This document shows positions 1 to 10,195 of a DNA stretch of 64,000 bases, piece after piece; position 1 is the first letter of the stretch, and every line of letters begins with the position of its first letter. This DNA is from Plantago ovata. Its lineage: Eukaryota; Streptophyta; Magnoliopsida; Lamiales; Plantaginaceae. Below the pieces are notes generated by a model, which did no database searches, had not been told where the DNA came from, and saw nothing but the letters and a program-made list of their open reading frames with translations. Where the stretch lies: positions 67,787,677-67,851,676 of the forward strand of contig CM051455.1 of assembly GCA_028274465.1 (NCBI GenBank), written 5' to 3'. The position numbers were made by a program, and so were the translations under genes.

Positions 1-1195
1 TCCTCTTCTTTTTTGACCTTGAGGGACCTTCTTCATCACCTCCTTTGGATCCTCTAGTTTGCATGGTACCTACATAGACCTCATTAGAATCCTCCAAAAG
101 ATGGATGATTGCAACAACAACTCCTATACAAACAAACTACACACTTGACAAGCCAACACTCCTTGTCTTACGACAAATCCTAATGCATGAAGTCAACGAG
201 AAAAAAACTCAAATCACACAGACAAGGCTCTAGTTGCTGAGTTTGAAAGCTTGCTAAGGTCTAAAGAACAAGTAGAGAAGCTTTAAAACTTCAATTCTAC
301 AAGTTATGTGAACAAACCAAGCAAACAAACTCACAACATGAGCTACCCATCAATTCCAAATCAACCTTATGCATTCATAACACCATCAACAACTCATTCA
401 CACTCAAAAGCATAGCAAACAATCATCAAACAATTGAAATCCATAAAAAACATAATAATCAAAATACAAGGGATTTGATACAAAGTTACCACAAGCTATC
501 ACTCTTGAGTGGAATCGTAAAATCCTTCGGTAGATCAATGTAAAATGTATTCCAGATGCCAAATCCACAATCCTTATTGAATTACAATGGTTCAGATGTT
601 CAAATCTGAGAATTAGGGCTAGGAAAAAGCTCCCAAAACGCGGAGGAGATGTCTGAAAAGTGAAAAGTGTCCAAAATGTAACTGCAAAATTTGTATTTAA
701 TATGCAGAATTTGGCCTGCAGACGACGTTGGGCGAACCGCCTGGCAGAGCTGGGCGATTCGCCTAGCCAGGCGAACCGCCCCTGGAGCGGTTCGCCCCGC
801 TGGAGTCGATTTCTGGGGAGTTTCTGCTCACCCCAGGCGAATCCCGTGCAGTCCTGGGCGGTTCCCCTGAGGTTTGATGAGCCGCTACGGCTATTTCTTC
901 AGTCTTGAGCCTTGGGGAAGTCTCCAAATTCCACGGGAATACATCTCCAGTGACTTGTTAAGGGCTCGGGTGCTCACGGGCACGTCCATGGAGGTCAAGG
1001 TGCTCAAACGTGATCCAAATGCATCCAAAATGATGCGTTTTAAGCTCGATTCCACCATTACGTACCTAAACACCTAAGAAATGCAAAAGAAACAACACGT
1101 GACACTATTCTACAAAACTACCAACAAAACTAAGCTTAAAGATAGCAAAAGAAGGTGAAAAAAACAAGATGAACGTGTCAAAAATACGTTCATCA
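1..1195 (-). mobile_element. Partial LTR (or LTR plus internal edge) of a gypsy element related to elements A-E
   Basis: The right end reads ...ACGTTCATCA, the same terminus as the LTRs of elements A-E, and the last 150 bases share the order and wording of those LTRs (an ACGTGACACTATTCTA block, then AGGTGAAAAA). A GC-rich palindrome cluster sits at 721-873, as in the other LTRs. The left end is not recognisable, so the element probably runs out of the window. The next five bases (GTCAT, 1196-1200) could be one half of a target duplication. No coding frame of substance is present. Confidence 0.6.
721..873. repeat. Cluster of GC-rich short palindromes
   Basis: Six imperfect copies of a motif of the form GGCGAACCGCC or GGGCGATTCGCC lie in about 150 bases of otherwise AT-rich DNA. 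Each copy can form a short hairpin. The same motif recurs in all the related LTRs, normally just upstream of the TATA box. Confidence 0.8.
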
Positions 1196-1546
1196 GTCAT
1201 CTCATCCCAAACCTCTCTAACTGATAAACACCCTTATTCAGGCGTGGAATTCAGGGGGAACTAATCAAGCATAGTTTTGCTGATTAAGTGTCCTAAGTTT
1301 CGTGGAGAACAAGGTTACAGTTCTCTAGCTTAGGTTGGAAACAAGGCAGGTGTGCTTTGGTTTCTGAGAACCATTAGTGATAGGATTCATAAGGAACCTC
1401 ATATCTTATCTTAGTAGATTCAGTCCTAGAAAGGACAAAGTGGATTAGTTGAGGAATTACGCCACCCTCAGATACCATTATATAAATGTGTGTGTGATTT
1501 ACATTTTTGCAGTTATATTTCAGCAAGTTACTTTGTTTTACACTGT
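1196..1546 (+). mobile_element. Truncated plus-strand Sirevirus-like LTR (insertion target of the backbone element)
   Basis: This stretch is an inverted copy of about 1800-2150 (both contain CTCATCCCAAACCTCTCTAA in the appropriate orientation, then the GTTCTCTAG and AACCTCA blocks). It therefore belongs to an LTR of the same family as the backbone element but on the other strand. It stops exactly where the backbone 3' LTR begins with TGTTGGTCCC at 1547, which suggests that the backbone element inserted into an older relative. Confidence 0.7.
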
Positions 1547-2746
1547 GTTGGTCCCTTTAAACAACAAGAAAAGACTAGGGGGGGGGGTGAATAGTCTTTT
1601 CAAACTTTTCGTCGTTTAAAACATTCTCAGCAAGTGCTTATTACTTTTCAGTAACGAGTTTGCTGGTACTTAACTTTCTCAGCAAGTACTTATTACTTTT
1701 CCGTAATGAGATTACTAATACTTAAAAACAGAGTACGGAAGTCTTTTACAATAAGCGCTTTTCAGAGAGTGCTAGTTTCAGCAAGTGAGCAGAGTGTCAG
1801 TGTACAAGAAATGTATCTTGCTGAAAACAAAGTGCGGTAAAGTAAATCACACAAACACTTTTATAGTGGTATCTGAGCGTAGCGTAATCTCTCAACTTAT
1901 CGACTTTGTCCTTTTTAGGACTGAATCCACTATGATAAGATGTGAGGTTCCTTACAAATCCTATCACCAATGATTCTTCCGAAACCAAAGCACACTTTCT
2001 TCGTTTCCAACCTAACTAGAGAACTGTAACCTTGTTCTCCACCACACTTGGAACTTATAATCAGCAACACTATGCTTGATTAATTCCCCCTGAATTTCAC
2101 GCCTGAAAAAGGTGTTTATCAGTTAGAGAGGTTTGGGATGAGATCACTTGAGTATAACTTTTTTCAGCTATAAAACATTATCTAAAGAAACACAACCTGT
2201 AATACTTTTCAGTAAGCAAGTTTAATTGTTTCTAGTGTCAAGACTTGTTCTTGTTCGAAAGAAAGAACACTTAACTAATTTCTTAGCCGTGAATGTTCTA
2301 CTTCTTCACAAGTAGCTTTTGTTTCAAGCTTAAGTCTTGGAACGGATCAATAGGCAGTAAAGAGTATAGAAGGTTTTGAGTGTTTAAAACACAAGTGAGA
2401 GTTTGATCACGTTGTTGACACACTTCTACTCTTTGCCTAATGACCTCTATTTATAGTGTCTCAGGGGAGCCGTTTGAATTTCAAATTCTAAGGCTTTGCA
2501 CCTTAAGATGTCACTATCTTGCTTTTGTACTTTCAGCAGCGTCCTTCGTTTGTCTTCTTGTCTTCATGTTCTTCGCGTGCCTACTTTGCATTTAATGTTC
2601 ATTTGAATCAAATTCAAATGTGAACGTTGGAGCCAAAATGCAAGTACTTTTCAGCAAGGAGGTCACATATGTTGTCAGCAAGTGGTCAGTCTCAGTTTCA
2701 GCAAGCACAACCTACTATGTCATATAGATTTTCACTTATGCGAGCT

Positions 2747-4038
2747 TGATGAAACGTGGATTTGTCGGATCCCAATTAATCAAATAAATTTGTTATTTAG
2801 CCAAAGGCAATTCACAACTACAACGAAAACCGTAGTGTAGCAGTAGAATGACCTCGAATGTCGTTCTCTAAGGACTATAACTAGCTTTATCTAATTTAAC
2901 TAAAGAATATAAAAACAGCAGACGGTAAAGCAAATGTTTTTCTAACAGATAATGAAGATTGGTGATAGTATGGTCCTTCAAAGCATAACGGGTTAATAAT
3001 CATGCGTAAATTCCTCGGTTTTGCAAGGAGATCTTTGATCAATAACTTGTCCTGTTGCAATTATCAAACACTACGAAGATATAGATTCTGATAGGTCTAA
3101 GACTAAAGAATTGTCCAATTGTGTTCCGTAATTATTCAACACTACGAAGATATAGATATGCATAGGTCGAAGACCGGTCCAGTTGTGTGCAATAATTAAT
3201 CAACATACGAAGATAAAGGTTCCGCTAGATCAAAGAAATAAAGCAATAACACGGAGTATAATGCGCGATATAGCCATTAGCAAAATTATCAACCCTTCGC
3301 TAAGAATTCACATACTATCACCAACGATAAGTTTAGCTACTCATAGTTGTCCTGCAATCAACATAAATCATAGAAGAAAACATGTTGAAAGATATATAAA
3401 AATAAGTAGAATAAACTGTAAGATACAATGTTACCGAAGGTTGTCAGTCTCCAAAGAATCGCGATTTTACAAGCTCCAAACTGCTATGAAAAAGTGTCTC
3501 CTAAGCTATGAACCCCCAGAACAGGCTCTGGGAAGTTCCTACCTAAAACTACAGGGAAAGGTGAGAGAGAAGGTCTGGAAAAGTATGAAAAATGGAGAAA
3601 ACTAAGCAACTATATATAGGCTTCGAATTTGTGTGGGGCGAAGGGCCCCACACAGCGGGCGAGTCGCCTGGTGTGGGGCGATTCGCCAAATCTCTGGATT
3701 TTGTGCGTTTTCGACGCGTTTTTGGATTTCTTCCTCTTTCCGGACTCGGTTTCTGACTTCTAGTGGCCTTCTAACCTCCAAATTGGACCCCTAGACTCCA
3801 AATCCTATCCGGAAACCTTCAGATACTCCAAATAGGCTTTTGGAACACCAATTCCTTGTCAACTTCAATATAATTGCCCTGAAATCCTCGTTTTTCAACC
3901 AAAACCTGTAAAATAAAAACTAAAGGGAAACGTGACGCTATTCTAATAAAATGCACTAAAATATAGCTAAATTAACATAGAGGATAGCTAAAATAGGTGA
4001 AAAAGACCTAAATGAAAGTGTAAAATACACATTCATCA
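2747..4038 (-). repeat. Element A 3' LTR
   Basis: The LTR is 1292 bp, starts TGATGAAACG and ends ACACATTCATCA. A TATA box (TATATATA, complement at 3611-3618) is followed on the plus strand by GC-rich palindromes at about 3637-3690, i.e. immediately upstream of the TATA box on the transcribed strand. The adjoining CCCCAAACC at 4041 is the complement of the polypurine tract. Confidence 0.9.
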
Positions 4039-5609
4039 AACTCCCCAAACCGAACCTTTACTTGTCCTCAAGCAACTAAGCTACACTCTAATGCAAAAAA
4101 CAATGCAAGACACAAAATGGAGTCTCATGCCAAATAAAATGAACTAATCTACTGAATCTATCAAAAAACATATGAACAAGAACCATATAAATCAAAGCAT
4201 GAATATAGGTTGAAGAATACCTCGATTGACTCATACACATCCACATAAGCACTTATGTCAAGACAAGATAGTCTTTCGTAACATTCTCTACCTGGACCTA
4301 GTCAGTGACGACGTAATGAAGCATGCTAAGATACGAATGGTTGTCCCGTGCCTATGAAACTGAGGACTTACTGCTGTTTACCAAGTTAAGACTTTCCCTC
4401 AAAGAAGTCGAACCAGTACTGGCTCTCATCAAATGAAGGAGGGTTCCCTATAAAAGATAACACTCCCCTATTCTACCCATCTCTCAAGTAAAGTCTTAAG
4501 CTATTCACCACTTCCTGAATGGCAGGACGAGGGTGGTCTAGAACAGATGACACCTCAAAAACAAAAGACAAAAAAAATAGAAAATTACAACACGATTACG
4601 AACATTACAAGAATTGGAAAATGAGACACAACACTTTGCTAAACTGCTATTTGGCTTTCTTTTTTGGACCCTTCTTTGCTTTTTTGGGGTCTTTTCTGTT
4701 TTTTTTCTTTTTTTCTTTCCAGTTTCTTTTTTCTTTTTTTTTTCTTTTTTTTTTCCTGGAATTTTTCTTTCTTTTTTTTTCAATTTTTTTTTTAGCCAGC
4801 AGTAGCACCACAAAAAGAGAAACAAAATGACTCACACGACTTCCCCAAACCTATTCGAAAGAATAGGTTGGAGTACAAAATTTACGAGAAAGGAAAAATA
4901 AACTCACAATACGGAAATGAAAAACGAAAAACAAGTCTAATGATGGTGTAACCCCTCCCCAAACCTATTCGAAAGAATAGGTTATAAACAAAGGATCACA
5001 CAACCTCACACTACCTCCTTCCTAGGCATTTGGCAATCTCAAAGCATGGTGAAGACTTGTTGCCTCTTAGGTACATAATTACTCGGAAAAACAACCATAA
5101 GACCCTAACATGCATCATCCTATTATAAAGGCCTTCGTGAACCGCAGTAGAGAAAACACCACTAAGTGATGTCGAGACTACCAAGCTTAACTAAGTGCAA
5201 TACATAAATGTGACAAGCCAAGCGAGAAAAACCTCAAACAAATTCATAGAGATGAAGCATATGATTTATGGCATAGTTAGTTAATCTACCCAATAAAAAA
5301 GTTCAAAAAATTCGGCAATAAACTCCATATAAAACATGCAAGACTATCCTAGGATGAATGCAGTGTATGCAACCTAAAAACTAAGAAAGCGATAAACGTG
5401 CAAATGCAAATGCAAACGAAAGAAAAAAAAGATTCCAATCAACACAAAGCCAAACAATACTTAACATCACGATTCACATCCCATCCCCTTACGAAACTTA
5501 AGCTAGCCCCTAGCAAAAGAGAATGAGTAATAAGAAGTGATACTAGATGTTACCGAACGGTTTGGCCTCGGTCGGCTAAGTATTCAAGAATGAACTCAAG
5601 AGTACCTCC
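4039..5609 (-). other. Element A 3' noncoding region
   Basis: No credible gene. From the LTR inward it holds the polypurine tract, a purine-rich stretch of about 110 bases on the sense strand (pyrimidine on the plus strand, about 4680-4790), and two copies of a hairpin with stem CCTATTC/GAATAGG and a 4-base loop at 4848-4869 and 4962-4983. The same blocks in the same order occur in elements B, C, D and E. Confidence 0.8.
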
Positions 5610-6719
5610 TCACGGTGGTCGCCATTCTCTTGGTCCGATGTAGCAAAGAGACCTAGGAAGCTTCAAAGATCTCACCAAGGTGAACGGACTGGTTTGTCTT
5701 GCAGGCATATCCAATGAAGACTTCATCAATAGGAGGATATTCACTTTGACTTCATCGAGGTGCTTGTTTAGTGGTGACTCCTGTGTATCTTGCTTGTCAA
5801 GCTTTCCACTTCGGAGGAGTAGATTCACCTCTTTGTACTCAAGAACCTCAGTAGTAACGGAAGAAAGTGGTTTTGGGTTGATGCGAATGTCTGGGAGTAA
5901 AGAAACAGGGGAGCTGGGGTCGTCCAGCTCACTGGTCATGGGAGGCGGTTCGCCCCCCATGCTGGGCGAATCGCCCCCCACCTCCAGGGGGGCGTCGCCT
6001 TCCAATCCTTCCTCCTGTTCTACTTCCGCACATTTTAACAAGTTGAATTTCTCCGTAAGATGCTCAATTACTTCAACTTCTTCAACAACTTTTGCTATAA
6101 GATGGTCATCTTCAACTTGCTCGGCATGTGCAATTTCATCTTCCTCACTGATTTTCTCGACTTCAAAATACTTCTCGGATGAGCTTCCTGCTTCACCTCG
6201 ATCTACTTCCTTTCCGGTGATGTGAATTGGTATGACCTCATCAGATTGTGTTGAACCTCTGGCGTACTTACGGAGGACTTCTTCTGCCTCGTCGACCGTA
6301 CATTCTCCCAGACCGCCGCTCAACCTATCCACTCTAAGTCGTTCCTCTTCACGAAGTCCACCAACGAAGCACCAAATCAACTCCCCATCTTCGAAACGGT
6401 GATGGGGGCACTCACGTTTATACAGCTCAAAATATTCGTAGGCGTCACAAAACTGCTCATACTCTCCTTGCTCGAAATATTGGATCCTATCACGTAAGGC
6501 AATTGTCTCATGATAGGGCATGAACCGCGCCAAGAACTCCTCTACTACTTGGCCCCAAGTTTTCAGCGATCCTGGTTCTAACCTTGCAATCCAACACCTC
6601 GGCTCATACCCCAGAGTAAAAGAAAATAATTTCCTGCACAATTGGTCCTTATTAAACCCTTCTGCTGGAATTCTTTCTATTTCCTTCTCATAGGATCGAA
6701 TGAAACTCCATGGGTCCAT
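5610..6719 (-). CDS. Variant Gag of element A (369 aa)
   Basis: The first 150 residues fit the plant gypsy Gag core (Retrotrans_gag): a W-x-A-x-L-x-x-GS-x-x-TW block near residue 45, an ARFMPY segment, and a CPHH motif with a G-L stretch near residue 105, as in Athila-type Gag. The second half is acidic and low-complexity. Neither a zinc knuckle nor a protease D-T/S-G motif is visible, unlike the Gag of B-E. GC-rich palindromes at about 5940-6000 are translated in frame as a Gly/Ser/Pro segment. The start chosen is the first Met of the open frame; a more upstream start is blocked by stops. The protein would form the particle core, with enzymes supplied by another element. The frame is intact, but I cannot tell whether it is expressed. 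Confidence 0.7.
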   Translation of the reverse strand: MDPWSFIRSYEKEIERIPAEGFNKDQLCRKLFSFTLGYEPRCWIARLEPGSLKTWGQVVEEFLARFMPYHETIALRDRIQYFEQGEYEQFCDAYEYFELYKRECPHHRFEDGELIWCFVGGLREEERLRVDRLSGGLGECTVDEAEEVLRKYARGSTQSDEVIPIHITGKEVDRGEAGSSSEKYFEVEKISEEDEIAHAEQVEDDHLIAKVVEEVEVIEHLTEKFNLLKCAEVEQEEGLEGDAPLEVGGDSPSMGGEPPPMTSELDDPSSPVSLLPDIRINPKPLSSVTTEVLEYKEVNLLLRSGKLDKQDTQESPLNKHLDEVKVNILLLMKSSLDMPARQTSPFTLVRSLKLPRSLCYIGPREWRPP

Positions 6720-7137
6720 CCCTACTCCATCTTTTTACCTTGGTAAGTACCTTACCATGGAATCCGTCACCTCATACCCCCTTAACTCATCTTTCAGGTA
6801 TACGGAAGATCCTCTCCTCACCTGCGAGAATTAGAGTGTCATGCGAGCGCGCATGGACATCATATCTGTATTTCTGTAGTAAGAGCAACTCAAAACTAAA
6901 AATTAGTTCTATTAGCGTAATCAAACACAATATCACCAAAAATTTCGAGAGCACAAACACGCAAGGTAACCAAGATCAGATTAGATGAATTTACTGAAGA
7001 AGATAGAAGGAAAGAAATAGGGTAAGAAAGTGAAATTTCTGAGAGACAATCCAAGAGCTGTTCTGGGGGTTGAATGCTGAAAATATAAACAAATTAAACA
7101 AAAAAAAGGAGTATAGTCCCCGGCAACTGCGCCAATT
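6720..7137 (-). other. Element A leader with primer-binding site
   Basis: Untranslated leader between the 5' LTR and gag. Positions 7117-7134 read TCCCCGGCAACTGCGCCA, which matches the 3' end of plant tRNA-Asp except for one base, so on the minus strand this is the primer-binding site for reverse transcription. Nothing else is recognised. Confidence 0.8.
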
Positions 7138-8437
7138 TGATGAAACGCAGGATTTGTCAGATCCCAATTAATCAAATAAATTTGTTATTTAGCCAAAGGC
7201 AATTCACAACTACAACGAAAACTGTAGTGTTGCAGTAGAATGACCTCGAGTGTCGTTCTCTACGGACTATAACTAGCTTTATCTAATTTAACTAAAGAAT
7301 ATAAAAACAGCATACAGTAAAGCAAAGGTTTTTCTAACAGATAATGGAGATTGGTGATAGTATGGTCCTTCAAAGCATAACGGGTTAATAATCATGCGTA
7401 AATTCCTCGGTTTTGCATGGAGATCTTTGATCAATAACTTGTCCTCTTGCAATTATCCAACACTACGAAGATATAGATTCTGATAGGTCTAAGACTAAAG
7501 AATTGTCCAATTGTGTTCCGTAATTATTCAACACTACGAAGATATAGATATGCATAGGTCGAAGACCGGTCCAGTTGTGTGCAATAATTAATCAACATAC
7601 GAAGATAAAGGTTCCGCTAGATCAAAGAAATAAAGCAATAACACAGAGTATAATGCGCGATACAGCCATTAGCATAATTATCAACCCTTCGCTAAGAATT
7701 CACATACTATCACCAACGATAAGTTTAGCTACTCATAGTTTTCATGCAATCAACAGAAATCATAGAAGAAAACATGTTGAAAGATATATAAAAATAAGTA
7801 GAATAAACTGTAAGATACAATGTTACCGAAGGTTGTCAGTCTCCGAAGAATCGCGATCTTACAAGCTCCAAACTGCTATGAAAAAGTGTCTCCTAAGCTA
7901 CGAACCCCCAGAACAGGCTCTGGGAAGTTCCTACCTAAAACTACAGAGAAAGGTGAGAGAGAAGGTCTGGAAAAGTATGAAAAACAGAGAAAACTGAGCA
8001 ACTATATATAGGCTTCGAATTTGTGTGGGGCGAAGGGCCCCACACACCGAGCTAGTCGCCTGGTGTGGGGCGATTCGCCCGAGAGAAAATCTCGGGATTT
8101 TGCGCGTTTTCGATGCGTTTTTGGATTACTTCCCCTTTTCGGACTCGGTTTCTGACTTATAGTGGCCTTCTAACCTCCAGATTCGACCCCTAGACTCCAA
8201 ATCCTATCCGGAAATCTTCAGATACTCCAAATAGGCTTTTGGAACACCAATTCCTTGTCAACTTCAATATAATTGCCCTGAAATCCTTGTTTTTCAACCA
8301 AAACCTGTAAAATAAAAACTAAAGGGAAACGTGACACTATTCTAATAAAATGCACTAAAATATAGCTAAATTCATATAGAGAATAGCTAAAATAGGTGAA
8401 AAAGACCTAAATGAAAGTGTAAAATACACATTCATCA
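7138..8437 (-). repeat. Element A 5' LTR
   Basis: The LTR is 1300 bp, with the same ends and features as the copy at 2747-4038, including the TATA box near 8005 and palindromes at about 8027-8080. It is followed by the GAGCT duplication at 8438-8442. A plus-strand open frame (7575-7997) is only the antisense of the LTR. Confidence 0.9.
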
Positions 8438-8879
8438 GAGCTATTGATGAAAATCTTACTTTCTAAGCAACATGTGCCTTTGTAGATACCTTTCTCAGAA
8501 TTCTTCTAAGTCTTCAGTCTTCGAATCTTCAAGTTTCTGAGCGGTTCTAGGTCTTCAATAGTTCGTTTGTAAAAACAAAGTACAGCATCAGCAAACGAAA
8601 GAACCTAACTAGTACCTACACTACGTCTTTCAGCAAACGTTCCTCTTTTACAATGTCCTTAAAATTCTAAATTCCTATGGACCTTAAGAGTCCTAGTTAC
8701 TGGACTTTCCTTAATTTAGCATGGTTAATTGCTCATAAAAATTACAAGTTTCCTAACAAATTTCCCCCTTTTTGATGTTAGCAATCCATGGCTAAATTAA
8801 TTGTTACCCTTTTAGAGGTTCCGGATGTTGAATAAATCAGTTGATTAATGCAAGCATACTTGAATAAAAAAACAGTAAG
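8438..8879 (-). other. Remainder of the Sirevirus 3' LTR, polypurine tract and interior edge
   Basis: 8443-8758 completes the Sirevirus 3' LTR. 8759-8775 is the complement of an AAAAAGGGGGAAA-type polypurine tract lying directly against the LTR edge, where plus-strand DNA synthesis would be primed. 8776-8879 is untranslated interior. Its last five bases, GTAAG, are the left target duplication of element B. Confidence 0.75.
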
Positions 8880-10195
8880 TGATGAACGCAGGATTGTCGG
8901 TCCCGATTAATCAAATAAATTTGTTATTTAGCCAAAGGCAATTCACAACTACAACGAAAACCGTAGTGTAGCAGTAGAATGACCTCGAGTGTCGATCTCT
9001 AAGGACTATAACTTGCTTTATCAAATCTAATTTAGAATATAAAAACAGCAGACGGTATAGCAAAGGTTTTTCTAACAGATAATGGAGATTGGTGATAGTA
9101 TGGTCCTTGAAAGCATAACGGGTTAATAATCATGCGTAAATTCCTCGGTTTTCCATGGAGATCTTTGATCAATAACTTGTCCTGTTGCAATTATCAAACA
9201 CTACGAAGATATAGATTCTGATAGGTCTAAGAATAAAGAATTGTCCAATTGTGTTCCGTAATTATTCAACACTACGAAGATATAGATATGCATAGGTCGA
9301 AGACCAGTCCAGCTGTGTGCAATAATTAATCAACATACGAAGATATAGGTTCCGCTAGATCAAAGAAATAAAGCAATAACACGGAGTATAATGCGCGATA
9401 TAGCCATTAGCTTAATTATCAACCCTTCGCTAAGAATTCACATACTATCACCAACGATAAGTTTAGCTACTCATAGTTGTCATGCAATCAACAGAAATCA
9501 TAGAAGAAAACATGTTGAAAGATATATAAAAATAAGTAGAAAAACTGTAAGATACAATGTTACCGAAGGTTGTCAGTCTCCGAAGAATCGCGATCTTACA
9601 AGCTCCAAACTGCTACGAAAAACTATCTCCTAAGCTATGAACCCCCAGAACAGGCTCTGGGAAGTTCCTACCTAAAACTACAGGGAAAGGTGAGAGAGAA
9701 GGTCTGGAAAAGTATGAAAAACGGAGAAAACTGAGCAACTATATATAGTGTTCGAATTTGTGTGGGGCAAAGGGCCCCACACACCGGGCGAGTCGCCTGG
9801 TGTGGGGCGATTCGCCCCACATCCTGGGCGATTCGCCCGGGAGATTTTTCTGGGATTTTGCGTATTTTCGACGCGTTTTTGGATTACTTCCCCTTTTCGG
9901 ACTCGGTTTCTGATTTCTAGCGGCCTTCTAATCTCCAGATTCGACCCCTAGACTCCAAATCCTATCCGGAAACCTTCAGATACTCCAAATAGGTTTCTGG
10001 AACACCAATTCCTTGTCAACTTCAATATAATTGCCCTGAAATCCTCATTTTTCAACCAAAACCTGTAAAATAAAAACTAAAGGGAAACGTGACACTATTC
10101 TAATAAAATGCACTAAAATATAGCTAAATTAACATAGAGGATAGCTAAAATAGGTGAAAAAGACTCAAATGAAAGTGTAAAATACACATTCATCA
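8880..10195 (-). repeat. Element B 3' LTR
   Basis: The LTR is 1316 bp, from TGATGAACGC to CATTCATCA. Palindromes at about 9766-9840 include perfect GGGGCGATTCGCCCC and GGGCGATTCGCCC copies directly upstream (on the minus strand) of a TATATATA box near 9740. Confidence 0.9.

Larger units (their letters stand above)
2747..8437 (-). mobile_element. Element A: non-autonomous Athila-like gypsy element with a variant gag
   Basis: Two LTRs (2747-4038 and 7138-8437) flank a 3.1-kb interior. The 5-bp duplication GAGCT (2742-2746 and 8438-8442) is exact and the element splits the Sirevirus 3' LTR. The interior has a tRNA-Asp-type primer site, one gag-like frame and the long 3' noncoding region shared with B-E. 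Reverse transcriptase, integrase and ORF2 are absent, so it would depend on enzymes in trans. Confidence 0.9.
1547..8758 (-). repeat. 3' LTR of the Sirevirus-like element, split by element A
   Basis: The LTR begins on the plus strand at TGTTGGTCCC and ends at TTCCTAACA, next to the polypurine tract. Without element A and one copy of its GAGCT duplication it is about 1.5 kb. A run of ten G at 1577-1586 followed by TGAATAG is the complement of the CTATTCACCCCCC motif near the 3' end of many plant copia LTRs. The motif TCAGCAA or its complement appears about ten times in 1547-2746. No open frame is credible here. Confidence 0.75.

Noticed and set aside
3183..3605. 140-codon plus-strand open frame, repeated at 7575-7997 and shorter in other LTRs
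   Set aside because: It lies antisense within the LTRs of A, B and E and is open only because those LTRs are similar; it is shortened by changes in most copies and has no recognisable domain.
4519..4830. Phe- or Lys-rich small proteins in the 3' regions (also at 10677-10991, 21454-21703, 40811-41115, 47365-47744)
   Set aside because: Translations of purine/pyrimidine runs; frames are not conserved between elements.
5680..6225. 181-codon plus-strand open frame
   Set aside because: Antisense of the element A gag frame, Ser-rich as expected from the opposite strand of an acidic protein.
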